Source: Bacilli bacterium (GTDB lineage Bacteria > Bacillota_I > Bacilli_A > RF39 > UBA660). From it: a stretch of 24,842 nucleotides of DNA. The translations under genes and the position numbers were made by a program. Positions within the stretch are counted from its first letter, which is position 1, and every line of letters starts with the position of its first letter. The notes below the pieces were generated by a model. It did not search any database and was not told the origin of the DNA. It saw only the letters and a program-made list of their open reading frames with translations. Of this stretch, positions 15,425-22,709 are shown one piece after another. The stretch covers positions 1 through 24,842 of the forward strand of contig CAAHEM010000101.1 in assembly GCA_900772435.1 (NCBI GenBank), in the 5' to 3' direction.

Positions 15425-17227
15425 CTATTCTACTGTAACACTCTTAGCTAAGTTTCTAGGTTTATCTATATCACATTTATTAAGTTTAGCTACATTATAT
15501 GCAAGTAATTGACATGCAACCATAACTACTAAGTTTTGACAATATTCACTTGTTAAAGGTACAACTATATCATAATCACTAATATTTTTATCTATATTTA
15601 TAGATTCTTTTCTAATAGTAATTATTTTAGCACCTCTTGATTTAGCTTCTATAATATTACTTATAGTTTTTTCGCTAACAGAGAACTCAGTTAATAATGA
15701 TATAACTGGAGTATTTTTAGAAATTAATGCTATTGGTCCATGTTTAAGTTCACCAGCGGCAAAACATTCACTATGGATATAAGATATTTCTTTAAGTTTT
15801 AAACTAGCTTCATAACAGCTATAAATATCTACTCCACGTCCAATATAATACATATCTTTTTCTTTATATATTGATTTTGCTACTTTAAGATAATCTACTT
15901 TTCCAATTACATCTTTAATAAATTTAGGTAATTTCTTAAACTCTTCAAATATTCTAACTAATTCTTTTTTATCTATAATTCTATTTCTATACATTAGTTT
16001 AAGAGCAAGTAAACTACATATATAACTTTGACTAAAATATCCCTTAGTAGTCGCAACACATATTTCTGGTCCTGCAAGCATAGGCATAACCATATCAGCT
16101 TCACGAGCTATTGTTGAAGATATAACATTTACTATAGCAAGAGTATCTACTCCTTCACTCTTACACATACGAAGACTTGCAAGAGTATCAGCAGTCTCAC
16201 CACTTTGAGATAACACTACTACAAGAACATCTTTATCAAAATAATGATTACTATATCTATATTCACTAGCATTATAAACATTACAATAGAAGTCTCTACT
16301 AGTAGCATATTTATCTATAAAATATTTTCCAATTAATGCAGCATGATAAGCACTACCACAACCAACAAAATCAATACGTTTATATTTGCTTAAATCAACT
16401 ACAGTATCACTAAATTCACTATCATTAACTATATATTTAGCATATAGCTTCTTAGCTACTTCTTCTTGCTCTTCTATTTCTTTAAGCATAAAGTGTTCAT
16501 ATCCACCTTTTTGAGCACTTTCGATATCGTATGTAGCAGTCTCAGTTTTCTTAGGAATAATTATTCCATTGTAATATACATTAAAACCGTCCCCTATCTC
16601 TACAATTTCATTATCTTCTAAGAATATATGTTCCTTAGTATATGCCAAAAACGCAGATATATCACTTGATAAAAAATATTCATTTTCTCCAACGCCAAGA
16701 ACAAGTGGAGCGTCTTTCTTAACACCATATAATTTATCTTTGCCTTCAAACATTACTCCTAAAGCATAGCTACCTTTTACTAATTCAATAGCTTTTTCAA
16801 TAGCTTCAAGTTCATTATCGCCATTATAATATGAATCTATTAAAGCACATACTCTTTCAGTATCAGTTTCACTCTTAAATTCATATTTACTTACTTGTTC
16901 TTCTATTTCTTTATAATTTTCTATAATTCCATTATGAACTAAAACAACTCTTCCTACTTTATGAGGATGACTATTTTCTTCACACACTTTACCATGAGTA
17001 GCCCATCTAGTATGAGCAATACCGCAAGTCGCTTTATCAAAATCATAACGTTTAGTTTTATCCCTTAAATTTTCTATTTTACCAACAGACTTTACTATTC
17101 TTATTTTATTATTATCAAGAACTGCTATACCTGCTGAATCATATCCCCTATATTCTAAAGTTTCAAGAGCATTTAGTAAAACTTCTTTTACATTTCTTTT
17201 TCCCTTATAACCTACTATTCCACACAT
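15425..17227 (-). CDS. glmS: Glutamine-fructose-6-phosphate aminotransferase (isomerizing)
   Basis: Makes glucosamine 6-phosphate from fructose 6-phosphate and glutamine, the entry step to UDP-GlcNAc and peptidoglycan; cytosolic. 600 residues, normal. The N-terminal amidotransferase domain starts MCGIVGY with the nucleophile Cys2 and has EYRGYDSAGIA, HTRWATHG and VHNGIIEN. Two SIS sugar-isomerase domains follow: VGCGSAYHA with LSQSGETADT, and GRGVDIYSCYEASLKLKEISY with GELKHGPIALI. The C-terminus LAKSVTVE is the canonical end. AGGAG lies 10 bases before the ATG. It is monocistronic, with a promoter carrying a 16-bp palindrome and no room for a glmS ribozyme. Confidence 0.97.
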   Translation of the reverse strand: MCGIVGYKGKRNVKEVLLNALETLEYRGYDSAGIAVLDNNKIRIVKSVGKIENLRDKTKRYDFDKATCGIAHTRWATHGKVCEENSHPHKVGRVVLVHNGIIENYKEIEEQVSKYEFKSETDTERVCALIDSYYNGDNELEAIEKAIELVKGSYALGVMFEGKDKLYGVKKDAPLVLGVGENEYFLSSDISAFLAYTKEHIFLEDNEIVEIGDGFNVYYNGIIIPKKTETATYDIESAQKGGYEHFMLKEIEEQEEVAKKLYAKYIVNDSEFSDTVVDLSKYKRIDFVGCGSAYHAALIGKYFIDKYATSRDFYCNVYNASEYRYSNHYFDKDVLVVVLSQSGETADTLASLRMCKSEGVDTLAIVNVISSTIAREADMVMPMLAGPEICVATTKGYFSQSYICSLLALKLMYRNRIIDKKELVRIFEEFKKLPKFIKDVIGKVDYLKVAKSIYKEKDMYYIGRGVDIYSCYEASLKLKEISYIHSECFAAGELKHGPIALISKNTPVISLLTEFSVSEKTISNIIEAKSRGAKIITIRKESINIDKNISDYDIVVPLTSEYCQNLVVMVACQLLAYNVAKLNKCDIDKPRNLAKSVTVE

Positions 17228-17254
17228 ATATATAATTCTCCTTATATAAATTAT

Positions 17255-17282
17255 ATATTATATTCACATAAATTGATATCAA
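17255..17282 (-). promoter_or_regulatory. Candidate glmS promoter
   Basis: The minus strand reads TTGATA (17277-17282), 16-bp spacer, TAATAT (17255-17260). An alternative -10 (TATAAT, 17257-17262) would have a 14-bp spacer. The -35 box lies inside a perfect palindrome. Confidence 0.45.
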
Positions 17283-17285
17283 TTT
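17270..17285. promoter_or_regulatory. 16-bp perfect palindrome, possible operator of glmS
   Basis: AAATTGATATCAATTT reads identically on both strands and covers the proposed -35 box of glmS. A repressor bound here would block the promoter. No U-run follows and it has no loop, so it is not a terminator. The regulator is unknown. Confidence 0.4.
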
Positions 17286-17300
17286 CACTTCTACTTTACA

Positions 17301-17329
17301 CTTAAAAAGTGAAGTAAAAACTTCACTTT
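17301..17329 (-). terminator. Terminator of the first A-type pilin-LRR gene
   Basis: A 10-bp perfect stem (AAAGTGAAGT with ACTTCACTTT, 17306-17315 and 17320-17329), 4-nt loop and U-run on the minus strand. Confidence 0.8.
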
Positions 17330-17343
17330 AATAAATTTAAACA

Positions 17344-18426
17344 TTATTTAACGACAAATGTTAAACCACTAGGTTTGTTATATGTGTTATTAAACTTATC
17401 GGCATCAGCTTGAGTTCTAGCATATCCAATCGTCGCCTCACATCCTACAAACATTCTATCTGTCTCAGTAAGACTATCAGTACTAAAACTACTTAAATCC
17501 AATACTTTTGCAGGCATATTCGCAAACATCCAATACATATAAGTAACTTTACTTGTATCAAAACTACTAACATCCAGATTTTCAATTTCTGTATCATTAA
17601 ACATACTACCCATATTAGTAACATTAGAAGTGTTAAAACATCTTAGGTCTAAAGATTTAACTTTAGCTCCTGCAAACATGCTATTCATATTAGTTACTTT
17701 ACTTGTATCTACAGAATCATTAAATTCAATAGAAGTTAAATTTGATGTAAATTCAGTACAACCGTATTGTTTAGAAAACGCAAATAAATTGCTAGAATCC
17801 TCAGGAAATGCAATCTTACCATTAGCAACAATATAAAGCTTTTCTAATGACGTATTAGCATCAGCAACTATATATAAATATAAAGAACCATCACCATTGT
17901 CAGAAATATCATATTTTTCTGCGCCATCAATCACTCTACCATCACTATAAAAAGCAATAGAACTTACTTGATTTTTATTTGTTCTTCCAGCTTTTTCATA
18001 AAAATTAGTTGGTAATGTTGCCACAATATTATTAAGACTGTTATAAGAACAATCCTCTTTTATATCAGCTGCACTTAAATCTGTATAATTTTTCGTTGTA
18101 GAAATACAATATGTTCCATCGCTTACTATTGTATTAACAACATTTCCTTTGGCATCTAATTCAAAAGTATACTCTAATTGTTTACCATTAGTATCCAAAC
18201 TATTAGTACTATTACTAATTTTTCTAATTGAATTACCAGACATACTTTCTTGAATATATTTACTACTTGCACTCTTAGCTAAATTTTGTACCTCTGTTAC
18301 AAATGTATTCTTTTTAGCAGTAGTATACATATTTATTACATTAGGTAGTGCTATTATTACTAATATCGCAAGTATTGCTATTACAGCTAATAGTTCTACC
18401 AATGTAAAACCTTTTTTGCTTTTCAT
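17344..18426 (-). CDS. Prepilin-leader BspA/DUF285 repeat surface protein, A-type (A1)
   Basis: 360 residues. Residues 1-6 are the prepilin leader ending in Gly, with the cleavage site KKG/FTLVE; Glu at mature +5 and the hydrophobic helix to about residue 29 are typical of type IV pilins and competence pseudopilins. A Cys pair (107, 126) closes the pilin-like part. Residues about 135-235 are the A-type middle domain (KAGRTNK, IAFYSDGR, EKYDIS, PEDSSNLF). Then come 4 leucine-rich DUF285 units (xMxxMF...LDLSSFDTS...VT, about 240-325) and a C-cap GYARTQADADKFN...LTFVVK. Processing by a prepilin peptidase and surface display are inferred from the leader. The ribosome site is AGAGGTGA. It is the shortest of four paralogues, separated from the others by the NagZ-like gene. 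Confidence 0.85.
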   Translation of the reverse strand: MKSKKGFTLVELLAVIAILAILVIIALPNVINMYTTAKKNTFVTEVQNLAKSASSKYIQESMSGNSIRKISNSTNSLDTNGKQLEYTFELDAKGNVVNTIVSDGTYCISTTKNYTDLSAADIKEDCSYNSLNNIVATLPTNFYEKAGRTNKNQVSSIAFYSDGRVIDGAEKYDISDNGDGSLYLYIVADANTSLEKLYIVANGKIAFPEDSSNLFAFSKQYGCTEFTSNLTSIEFNDSVDTSKVTNMNSMFAGAKVKSLDLRCFNTSNVTNMGSMFNDTEIENLDVSSFDTSKVTYMYWMFANMPAKVLDLSSFSTDSLTETDRMFVGCEATIGYARTQADADKFNNTYNKPSGLTFVVK

Positions 18427-18449
18427 ATATTCACCTCTATTATAAATTC

Positions 18450-18478
18450 ATTATATAAAAATTATTTATTTTATTCAA
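18450..18478 (-). promoter_or_regulatory. Sigma-A-type promoter of pilin-LRR gene A1
   Basis: The minus strand reads TTGAAT (18473-18478), 17-bp spacer, TATAAT (18450-18455). The 28 bp at 18439-18466 are identical to 22574-22601 in front of the other A-type gene. Confidence 0.65.
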
Positions 18479-18503
18479 CAAATAATAAAACGTTTACATT
18501 CTA

Positions 18504-18530
18504 AATAAAAAACAGAGTTTAAACTCCGTT
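18504..18530 (-). terminator. Terminator overlapping the NagZ-like stop
   Basis: Stem AACGGAG/CTCTGTT with one G-U pair (18524-18530 with 18511-18517), 6-nt loop and U-run on the minus strand. The TAA stop overlaps its 5' arm. Confidence 0.65.
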
Positions 18531-19698
18531 ATTTATTGTAAGAACAATAGTCACTAAAGTTATCACAAATAAATTTCTTGTTTTCTTTTAAACCATATTT
18601 ATCATTTGGCAGCCTTTTGCTTAATCCTTCTTTTTTTAATTTAAGGATTCTACTAACAGATTTATTTATTGTCTCTTCACTTATATTACCATTATTAACT
18701 TCATTTTCAATTAAATCAATTACTCTTTTAGAACCATTTGGCATAATAAATATATCAACTCCAGCATTTATTGCAGTAGTATAAATATATTTTTCAGAAT
18801 AATTACTTGCTAAAGCTCCCATATTAACAGCATCTATAATAACAACACCATCATATCCTAATTTTGTTCTTAATATATCGTTAATAATCCTTGATGATAG
18901 CGATGCCGGCAAATCATCTCCAGTTATTTTAGGATAACTAGAATGTCCAATCATAATCATGGAAACATTATTATTAATAGCAGTAATAAAAGGTTGCAAA
19001 TCCGTATTATATAATTCATCATAAGTTTTATTAACAACAGAAATTTCATTATCATGAGTATCATCAGAAGTACCACCAATTCCCGGAAAATGTTTAACAA
19101 TTGAAATCAAGCCAGTATCTTCTATTCCTTTAAAAATTTCCATTCCATTAGAAATAACAACATTCTTATCATCTGATATTAATCTTTTACCCATCGCAGA
19201 AATATTATAATCGCCAATATCTAAAACAGGCCCAAAAACAGCATTACATCCAATACTTCCAGCTTCACTACCAATTATATTTCCAATCTTATATGAAATA
19301 TCTTTATTATTTAATACACCTACATCGTGCATATTAGGTATAAATGTAGACTTCTTATCAGAAATATCATATAGTCTTTGTACAGGACCACCTTCTTGAT
19401 CTACAGCAATTATCATTGGAACATTACTATACTTATTAAGAGATGCTATAAATTTTTTAATTTTATTATATTCAGTTAAATTATTACCGGTAACAATAAA
19501 ACTCCCAGGCTGATTTTCTTTTAATGAATCTATTAAATCTGCATCAGCTTCATCAGAGTTATAATATACCATTAACATTTGACCAATTTTTTCCCTTAAA
19601 GTCATGTCTTCAATAGTCTTCACATTTGAACCCGAAAACAAAACACATAATATAACTATACAAAATACAATAATTATTAGAATAATTTTCTTTTTCAT
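18529..19698 (-). CDS. Membrane-anchored glycoside hydrolase family 3, NagZ-like beta-N-acetylhexosaminidase
   Basis: 389 residues from the ATG at 19698, which has GGAG 5 bases upstream; an upstream ATG at 19728 lacks a ribosome site. Residues 3-22 are a hydrophobic signal or anchor, with no clear lipobox, so the enzyme acts outside. GH3 landmarks: LREKIGQMLMV, IAVDQEGGPVQRL, NAVFGPVLDIG, IVKHFPGIGGTSDDTHDNE and VIIDAVNMGAL with the expected nucleophile Asp. NagZ enzymes cleave GlcNAc from peptidoglycan fragments; the His of the DxxH loop is kept, but the usual KHFPGHG reads KHFPGIG. It lies between two pilin-LRR genes and has no obvious promoter, so it may depend on readthrough from 19766-20983. 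The family is firm; exact substrate is not proven. Confidence 0.9.
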   Translation of the reverse strand: MKKKIILIIIVFCIVILCVLFSGSNVKTIEDMTLREKIGQMLMVYYNSDEADADLIDSLKENQPGSFIVTGNNLTEYNKIKKFIASLNKYSNVPMIIAVDQEGGPVQRLYDISDKKSTFIPNMHDVGVLNNKDISYKIGNIIGSEAGSIGCNAVFGPVLDIGDYNISAMGKRLISDDKNVVISNGMEIFKGIEDTGLISIVKHFPGIGGTSDDTHDNEISVVNKTYDELYNTDLQPFITAINNNVSMIMIGHSSYPKITGDDLPASLSSRIINDILRTKLGYDGVVIIDAVNMGALASNYSEKYIYTTAINAGVDIFIMPNGSKRVIDLIENEVNNGNISEETINKSVSRILKLKKEGLSKRLPNDKYGLKENKKFICDNFSDYCSYNK

Positions 19699-19725
19699 AT
19701 TTACTCCATAACATACTAATATTAA

Positions 19726-19760
19726 CACAAAAAAAGAAATTTAAAAATAAATTTCTTTTT
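19726..19760 (-). terminator. Terminator of pilin-LRR gene B1
   Basis: A 12-bp perfect stem (19731-19742 with 19749-19760), 6-nt loop and U-run on the minus strand, only 5 bp after the stop. It is AU-rich, so it may leak into the NagZ-like gene. Confidence 0.7.
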
Positions 19761-19765
19761 AATCA

Positions 19766-20983
19766 CTATTGCTTAACCATAAATTTAAGCGTATCAGGTA
19801 TGCTGGTTTCTGATGAATTATTAAACATATTAACCGTTTTTGCATCTTTGGCATATCCAATTGTTGAAGTTGCACCAATAAACATTCCTCTAATGTTAGT
19901 CGAATCAGAAATATTAAAATTACTCAAATCCAATATTTGTGCTGTAACACCGCCAAACATCATATACATATTAGTAACATTACTTGTATCAAAACTACTT
20001 AAATCTAATTTAGTTGCAATACTATTCATAAACATTTGACTCATATCTGTAACATTTGTTGTATCAAAATTATTTAATCCTTCTATCTCTATTAAATAAT
20101 TATCATCTTGAAACATACTACTCATATTTTTAACTTTTCCAGTCAAAAAATTTGAAACATTAATTTTTTCTAAGTTTGTGGCATAAAACATTCCTGCCAT
20201 ATTTGTTACATTTCCTGTGTCAAAGTTGCTTAAATCTAATTGTGTTACTGGAGAACCATAAAACATTCCTTCCATACTTATAACATTAGTAGTATTAAAA
20301 CTACTTAAATCAATTGATGTTGGTTTTGAATATAAAAATGTATGTGCCAAAGAAAGTATTGGTTTTCCATTTATATATGTACATAATTTAGTAGTTACAG
20401 GTTCAGTGTTATCCTTATCAGTTAATTTAACTCCCCATCCATCATAAGTAATGGTTTTCCACAAAACTTTTCCTCTATCAGGATAAGCTTCTTGCATATA
20501 AGAATAAGTATATTGCCCGTTTGTATACTCTACACCACTTTTCAATTCTCCTGAATAAGTACAATATATTGGCTCAGGCGAGTTTGATTTTACTATTTTT
20601 TTACATTTACCCTCACTTATATCATCTTTTGTTATTTGAGTATAATCTTTATCTGTAGATATACAATATGTACCATTAAATACCCACATACTTTTTATTT
20701 TACCCTGACTATCAAGTTCAAAATTATATTCTAATTTTTCCCCAGACATATCAAGTGGATTTTTTTCATTACTTATAACGTTTATATGATTGCCGTTCAT
20801 ATTTTCGCTCATAAATTTTGAAGCAACATTTTTTGCTATACCTTGTGCCTCTGTAACAAAAGAATTTTTCTTAGCAGTAGTATACATATTTATTACATTA
20901 GGTAGAGCTATTATTACTAGTATCGCCAATATTGCTATAACTGCTAACAACTCAACTAATGTGAAACCTTTCTTATTTTTCAT
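19766..20983 (-). CDS. Prepilin-leader BspA/DUF285 repeat surface protein, B-type (B1)
   Basis: 405 residues. Prepilin leader KKG/FTLVE and helix as in its paralogues. Pilin-like Cys pair 107 and 127. The B-type middle domain (about 138-210) begins at IYCTYSGEL and carries YTYSYMQ, the signature DGWGVKLTDKDNTEP, and CTYINGKPI; Cys141 and Cys201 may form a second disulfide. Then come one degenerate and six clear DUF285 units, ending in a GYAKDAKTVNMFN...IPDTLKFMVKQ cap. The ribosome site is a weak GGTGAT 3-8 bases from the ATG. It has its own promoter and terminator. Partner of gene B2 by middle domain, though its upstream region differs most of the four. Confidence 0.85.
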   Translation of the reverse strand: MKNKKGFTLVELLAVIAILAILVIIALPNVINMYTTAKKNSFVTEAQGIAKNVASKFMSENMNGNHINVISNEKNPLDMSGEKLEYNFELDSQGKIKSMWVFNGTYCISTDKDYTQITKDDISEGKCKKIVKSNSPEPIYCTYSGELKSGVEYTNGQYTYSYMQEAYPDRGKVLWKTITYDGWGVKLTDKDNTEPVTTKLCTYINGKPILSLAHTFLYSKPTSIDLSSFNTTNVISMEGMFYGSPVTQLDLSNFDTGNVTNMAGMFYATNLEKINVSNFLTGKVKNMSSMFQDDNYLIEIEGLNNFDTTNVTDMSQMFMNSIATKLDLSSFDTSNVTNMYMMFGGVTAQILDLSNFNISDSTNIRGMFIGATSTIGYAKDAKTVNMFNNSSETSIPDTLKFMVKQ

Positions 20984-20998
20984 ATTATCACCATACCT

Positions 20999-21028
20999 AT
21001 TATAATATCATGCTATTATCACGGTCAA
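20999..21028 (-). promoter_or_regulatory. Sigma-A-type promoter of pilin-LRR gene B1
   Basis: The minus strand reads TTGACC (21023-21028), 18-bp spacer, TATAAT (20999-21004). Confidence 0.6.
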
Positions 21029-21067
21029 TAATTTTATTAATAAGTTCAAAATTTTATATAAAATCCA

Positions 21068-21096
21068 ATAAAAAAGTGATGTTTAAAATCACTCTT
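21068..21096 (-). terminator. Terminator of pilin-LRR gene A2
   Basis: Minus-strand stem AGTGAT/ATCACT (21088-21093 with 21075-21080), extended by G-U and two A-U pairs, 7-nt loop and U-run, directly after the stop. Confidence 0.65.
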
Positions 21097-21098
21097 AA

Positions 21099-22562
21099 TT
21101 ACTTAACAATAACATTTAAAGTTGTTGGTATTCCTCGAATACTATTAATCTTGTTTGCAACAGTCGAATTTTTAACATAAACAGTAGTTGTTGATGCATT
21201 ATTAAACATAAAAGACATATTATCTACGGTTATATTGTTTGGCACAAAACTACTTAAATCTAACGTTGGCACTTGACTCTTTTCAAACATATTACGCATA
21301 TCTGTTACATTACTTATATCAAAATTACTTACATTTATTTTTATTGCTTTACAGCCAGAAAACATATTATACATTTTAGTTACCTTAGAAGTATTAAAAC
21401 TGCTTAAATCTAAAGAGCTAACAGCAGCATTCATAAATACATAAGACATATCAGTTACATTAGATGTATTAAAGCTACTTAAATCTATAGTTATAGCAGC
21501 AGATTCGCGAAACATACTATTTATATTTGTTACATTAATTGTATTAAAATTGTTTAAATTTAAAGTGTTTGCAGAAGAATACATAAACATATAAGACATA
21601 TCTATTACATTTCTAGTATCGAAACTGCTCAAATTTATTACTGTTGCGTCGCTTAAATAAAACATGCTATTCATATTAGTGACATTAGATGTATCAAAAC
21701 TGCTTAAATCTAGTGATAATACTTGGGAACGAAAAAACATATTATTCATATCTGTTACATTAGCAGTATTAAAGTCACTCAAATCTAAAGTACTTGCTGC
21801 AAGTCCTCTAAACATATTACTCATATTTTTAACTTTTGAGGTATCAATTGCAGAATTAAATTCTAGTTTTGATAAATTAAATACCGATGGTGCACATGAA
21901 TTAATTGAAGCAAAATCAAATAAATTACTTGAATCTTCAGGAAGCATTATTTTTCCATCAGCAACTATTGTTAAATCTAGCAAACTAGAATTTTCTTTAG
22001 AAAAACTAACATACATAATAATAGAATTATCTTGAGCTTCAGATACATCATATTTTTCTGAAGCATCTATTTTTCTACCATCATCATAAAAAGTTATAGA
22101 AGAAACAAGATCTTTTGAGGTTCTACCAGATTTTTGATAAAAGTTTTTAACTAATGTTCCAGCAATTTTAACTTCCTCTTCTAAACATTTATCGCTAATA
22201 TCTTCTATAGATAATTTATCAATGTCTTTACTAGAAGAAATGCAAAAATTATCATTAGAAATAACATAACTTAAAATTTTACCTTGACTATCTAGTTTTA
22301 CATTATAATTAATTTTTTCGCCAGATAAATCTAAGGAATTTTTAGTGTTACTAACAACATTTAAATTTTTTCCATTAACACTTTCTTGTATAAATTTATT
22401 AGATGTTGATTTTAATACATTTTGAGCTTCAGTTAAAAAAGCATTTTTTCTTGCTTTTGTATACATATTTATTACATTAGGTAGAGCTATTATTACTAGT
22501 ATTGCCAATATTGCTATAACAGCAAGTAACTCAACTAATGTAAAACCTCTTTTATTTTCCAT
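21099..22562 (-). CDS. Prepilin-leader BspA/DUF285 repeat surface protein, A-type (A2)
   Basis: 487 residues. Leader KRG/FTLVE, helix to about 29, pilin-like Cys pair 107 and 126. The A-type middle domain (about 135-235) aligns without gaps to A1 at KSGRTSK, ITFYDDGR, EKYDVS and PEDSSNLF. Nine DUF285 units follow, with the MxxMF and LDLSSF cores kept in most, then a cap VYVKNSTVANKIN...LNVIVK that has lost the usual GYA start. It is longer than A1 by about five repeat units and otherwise the same design. GGAG lies 7 bases before the ATG. It has its own promoter, nearly identical to that of A1, while its start region matches gene B2 exactly over 60 bp. Confidence 0.85.
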   Translation of the reverse strand: MENKRGFTLVELLAVIAILAILVIIALPNVINMYTKARKNAFLTEAQNVLKSTSNKFIQESVNGKNLNVVSNTKNSLDLSGEKINYNVKLDSQGKILSYVISNDNFCISSSKDIDKLSIEDISDKCLEEEVKIAGTLVKNFYQKSGRTSKDLVSSITFYDDGRKIDASEKYDVSEAQDNSIIMYVSFSKENSSLLDLTIVADGKIMLPEDSSNLFDFASINSCAPSVFNLSKLEFNSAIDTSKVKNMSNMFRGLAASTLDLSDFNTANVTDMNNMFFRSQVLSLDLSSFDTSNVTNMNSMFYLSDATVINLSSFDTRNVIDMSYMFMYSSANTLNLNNFNTINVTNINSMFRESAAITIDLSSFNTSNVTDMSYVFMNAAVSSLDLSSFNTSKVTKMYNMFSGCKAIKINVSNFDISNVTDMRNMFEKSQVPTLDLSSFVPNNITVDNMSFMFNNASTTTVYVKNSTVANKINSIRGIPTTLNVIVK

Positions 22563-22578
22563 ATCATCACTCCATTAT
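22519..22578. repeat. 60-bp perfect direct repeat, copy 1 (start region of gene A2)
   Basis: Identical to 24271-24330, spaced 1752 bp apart. It covers the ribosome site, start codon and the first codons of the prepilin leader. Confidence 0.9.
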
Positions 22579-22584
22579 AAATTC

Positions 22585-22613
22585 ATTATATAAAAATTAT
22601 TATTTTTTATCAA
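22585..22613 (-). promoter_or_regulatory. Sigma-A-type promoter of pilin-LRR gene A2
   Basis: The minus strand reads TTGATA (22608-22613), 17-bp spacer, TATAAT (22585-22590): near-consensus. Confidence 0.65.
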
Positions 22614-22623
22614 TAAATATATA

Positions 22624-22657
22624 TTATAAAAATAGTGGAAATTTAACTCCACTATTT
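22624..22657 (-). terminator. Terminator of pilin-LRR gene B2
   Basis: A 10-bp perfect stem (AAATAGTGGA at 22630-22639 with TCCACTATTT at 22648-22657), 8-nt loop and U-rich tail on the minus strand, 52 bp after the stop. Confidence 0.75.
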
Positions 22658-22709
22658 ATTAATAATTTTTTAAATTGATTATATCGACTTTATAATTTAT
22701 AACTATCAT

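Noticed and set aside
17228..17343. Possible glmS ribozyme upstream of glmS
   Set aside because: Only 116 bp are available, of which about 30 bp are the neighbour's terminator and 30 bp the promoter. No ribozyme core could be seen.
21664..22035. Plus-strand open frame of 123 codons opposite pilin-LRR gene A2
   Set aside because: It mirrors the repeats of the minus-strand gene and lacks a ribosome site; a shadow of the repeat coding sequence.
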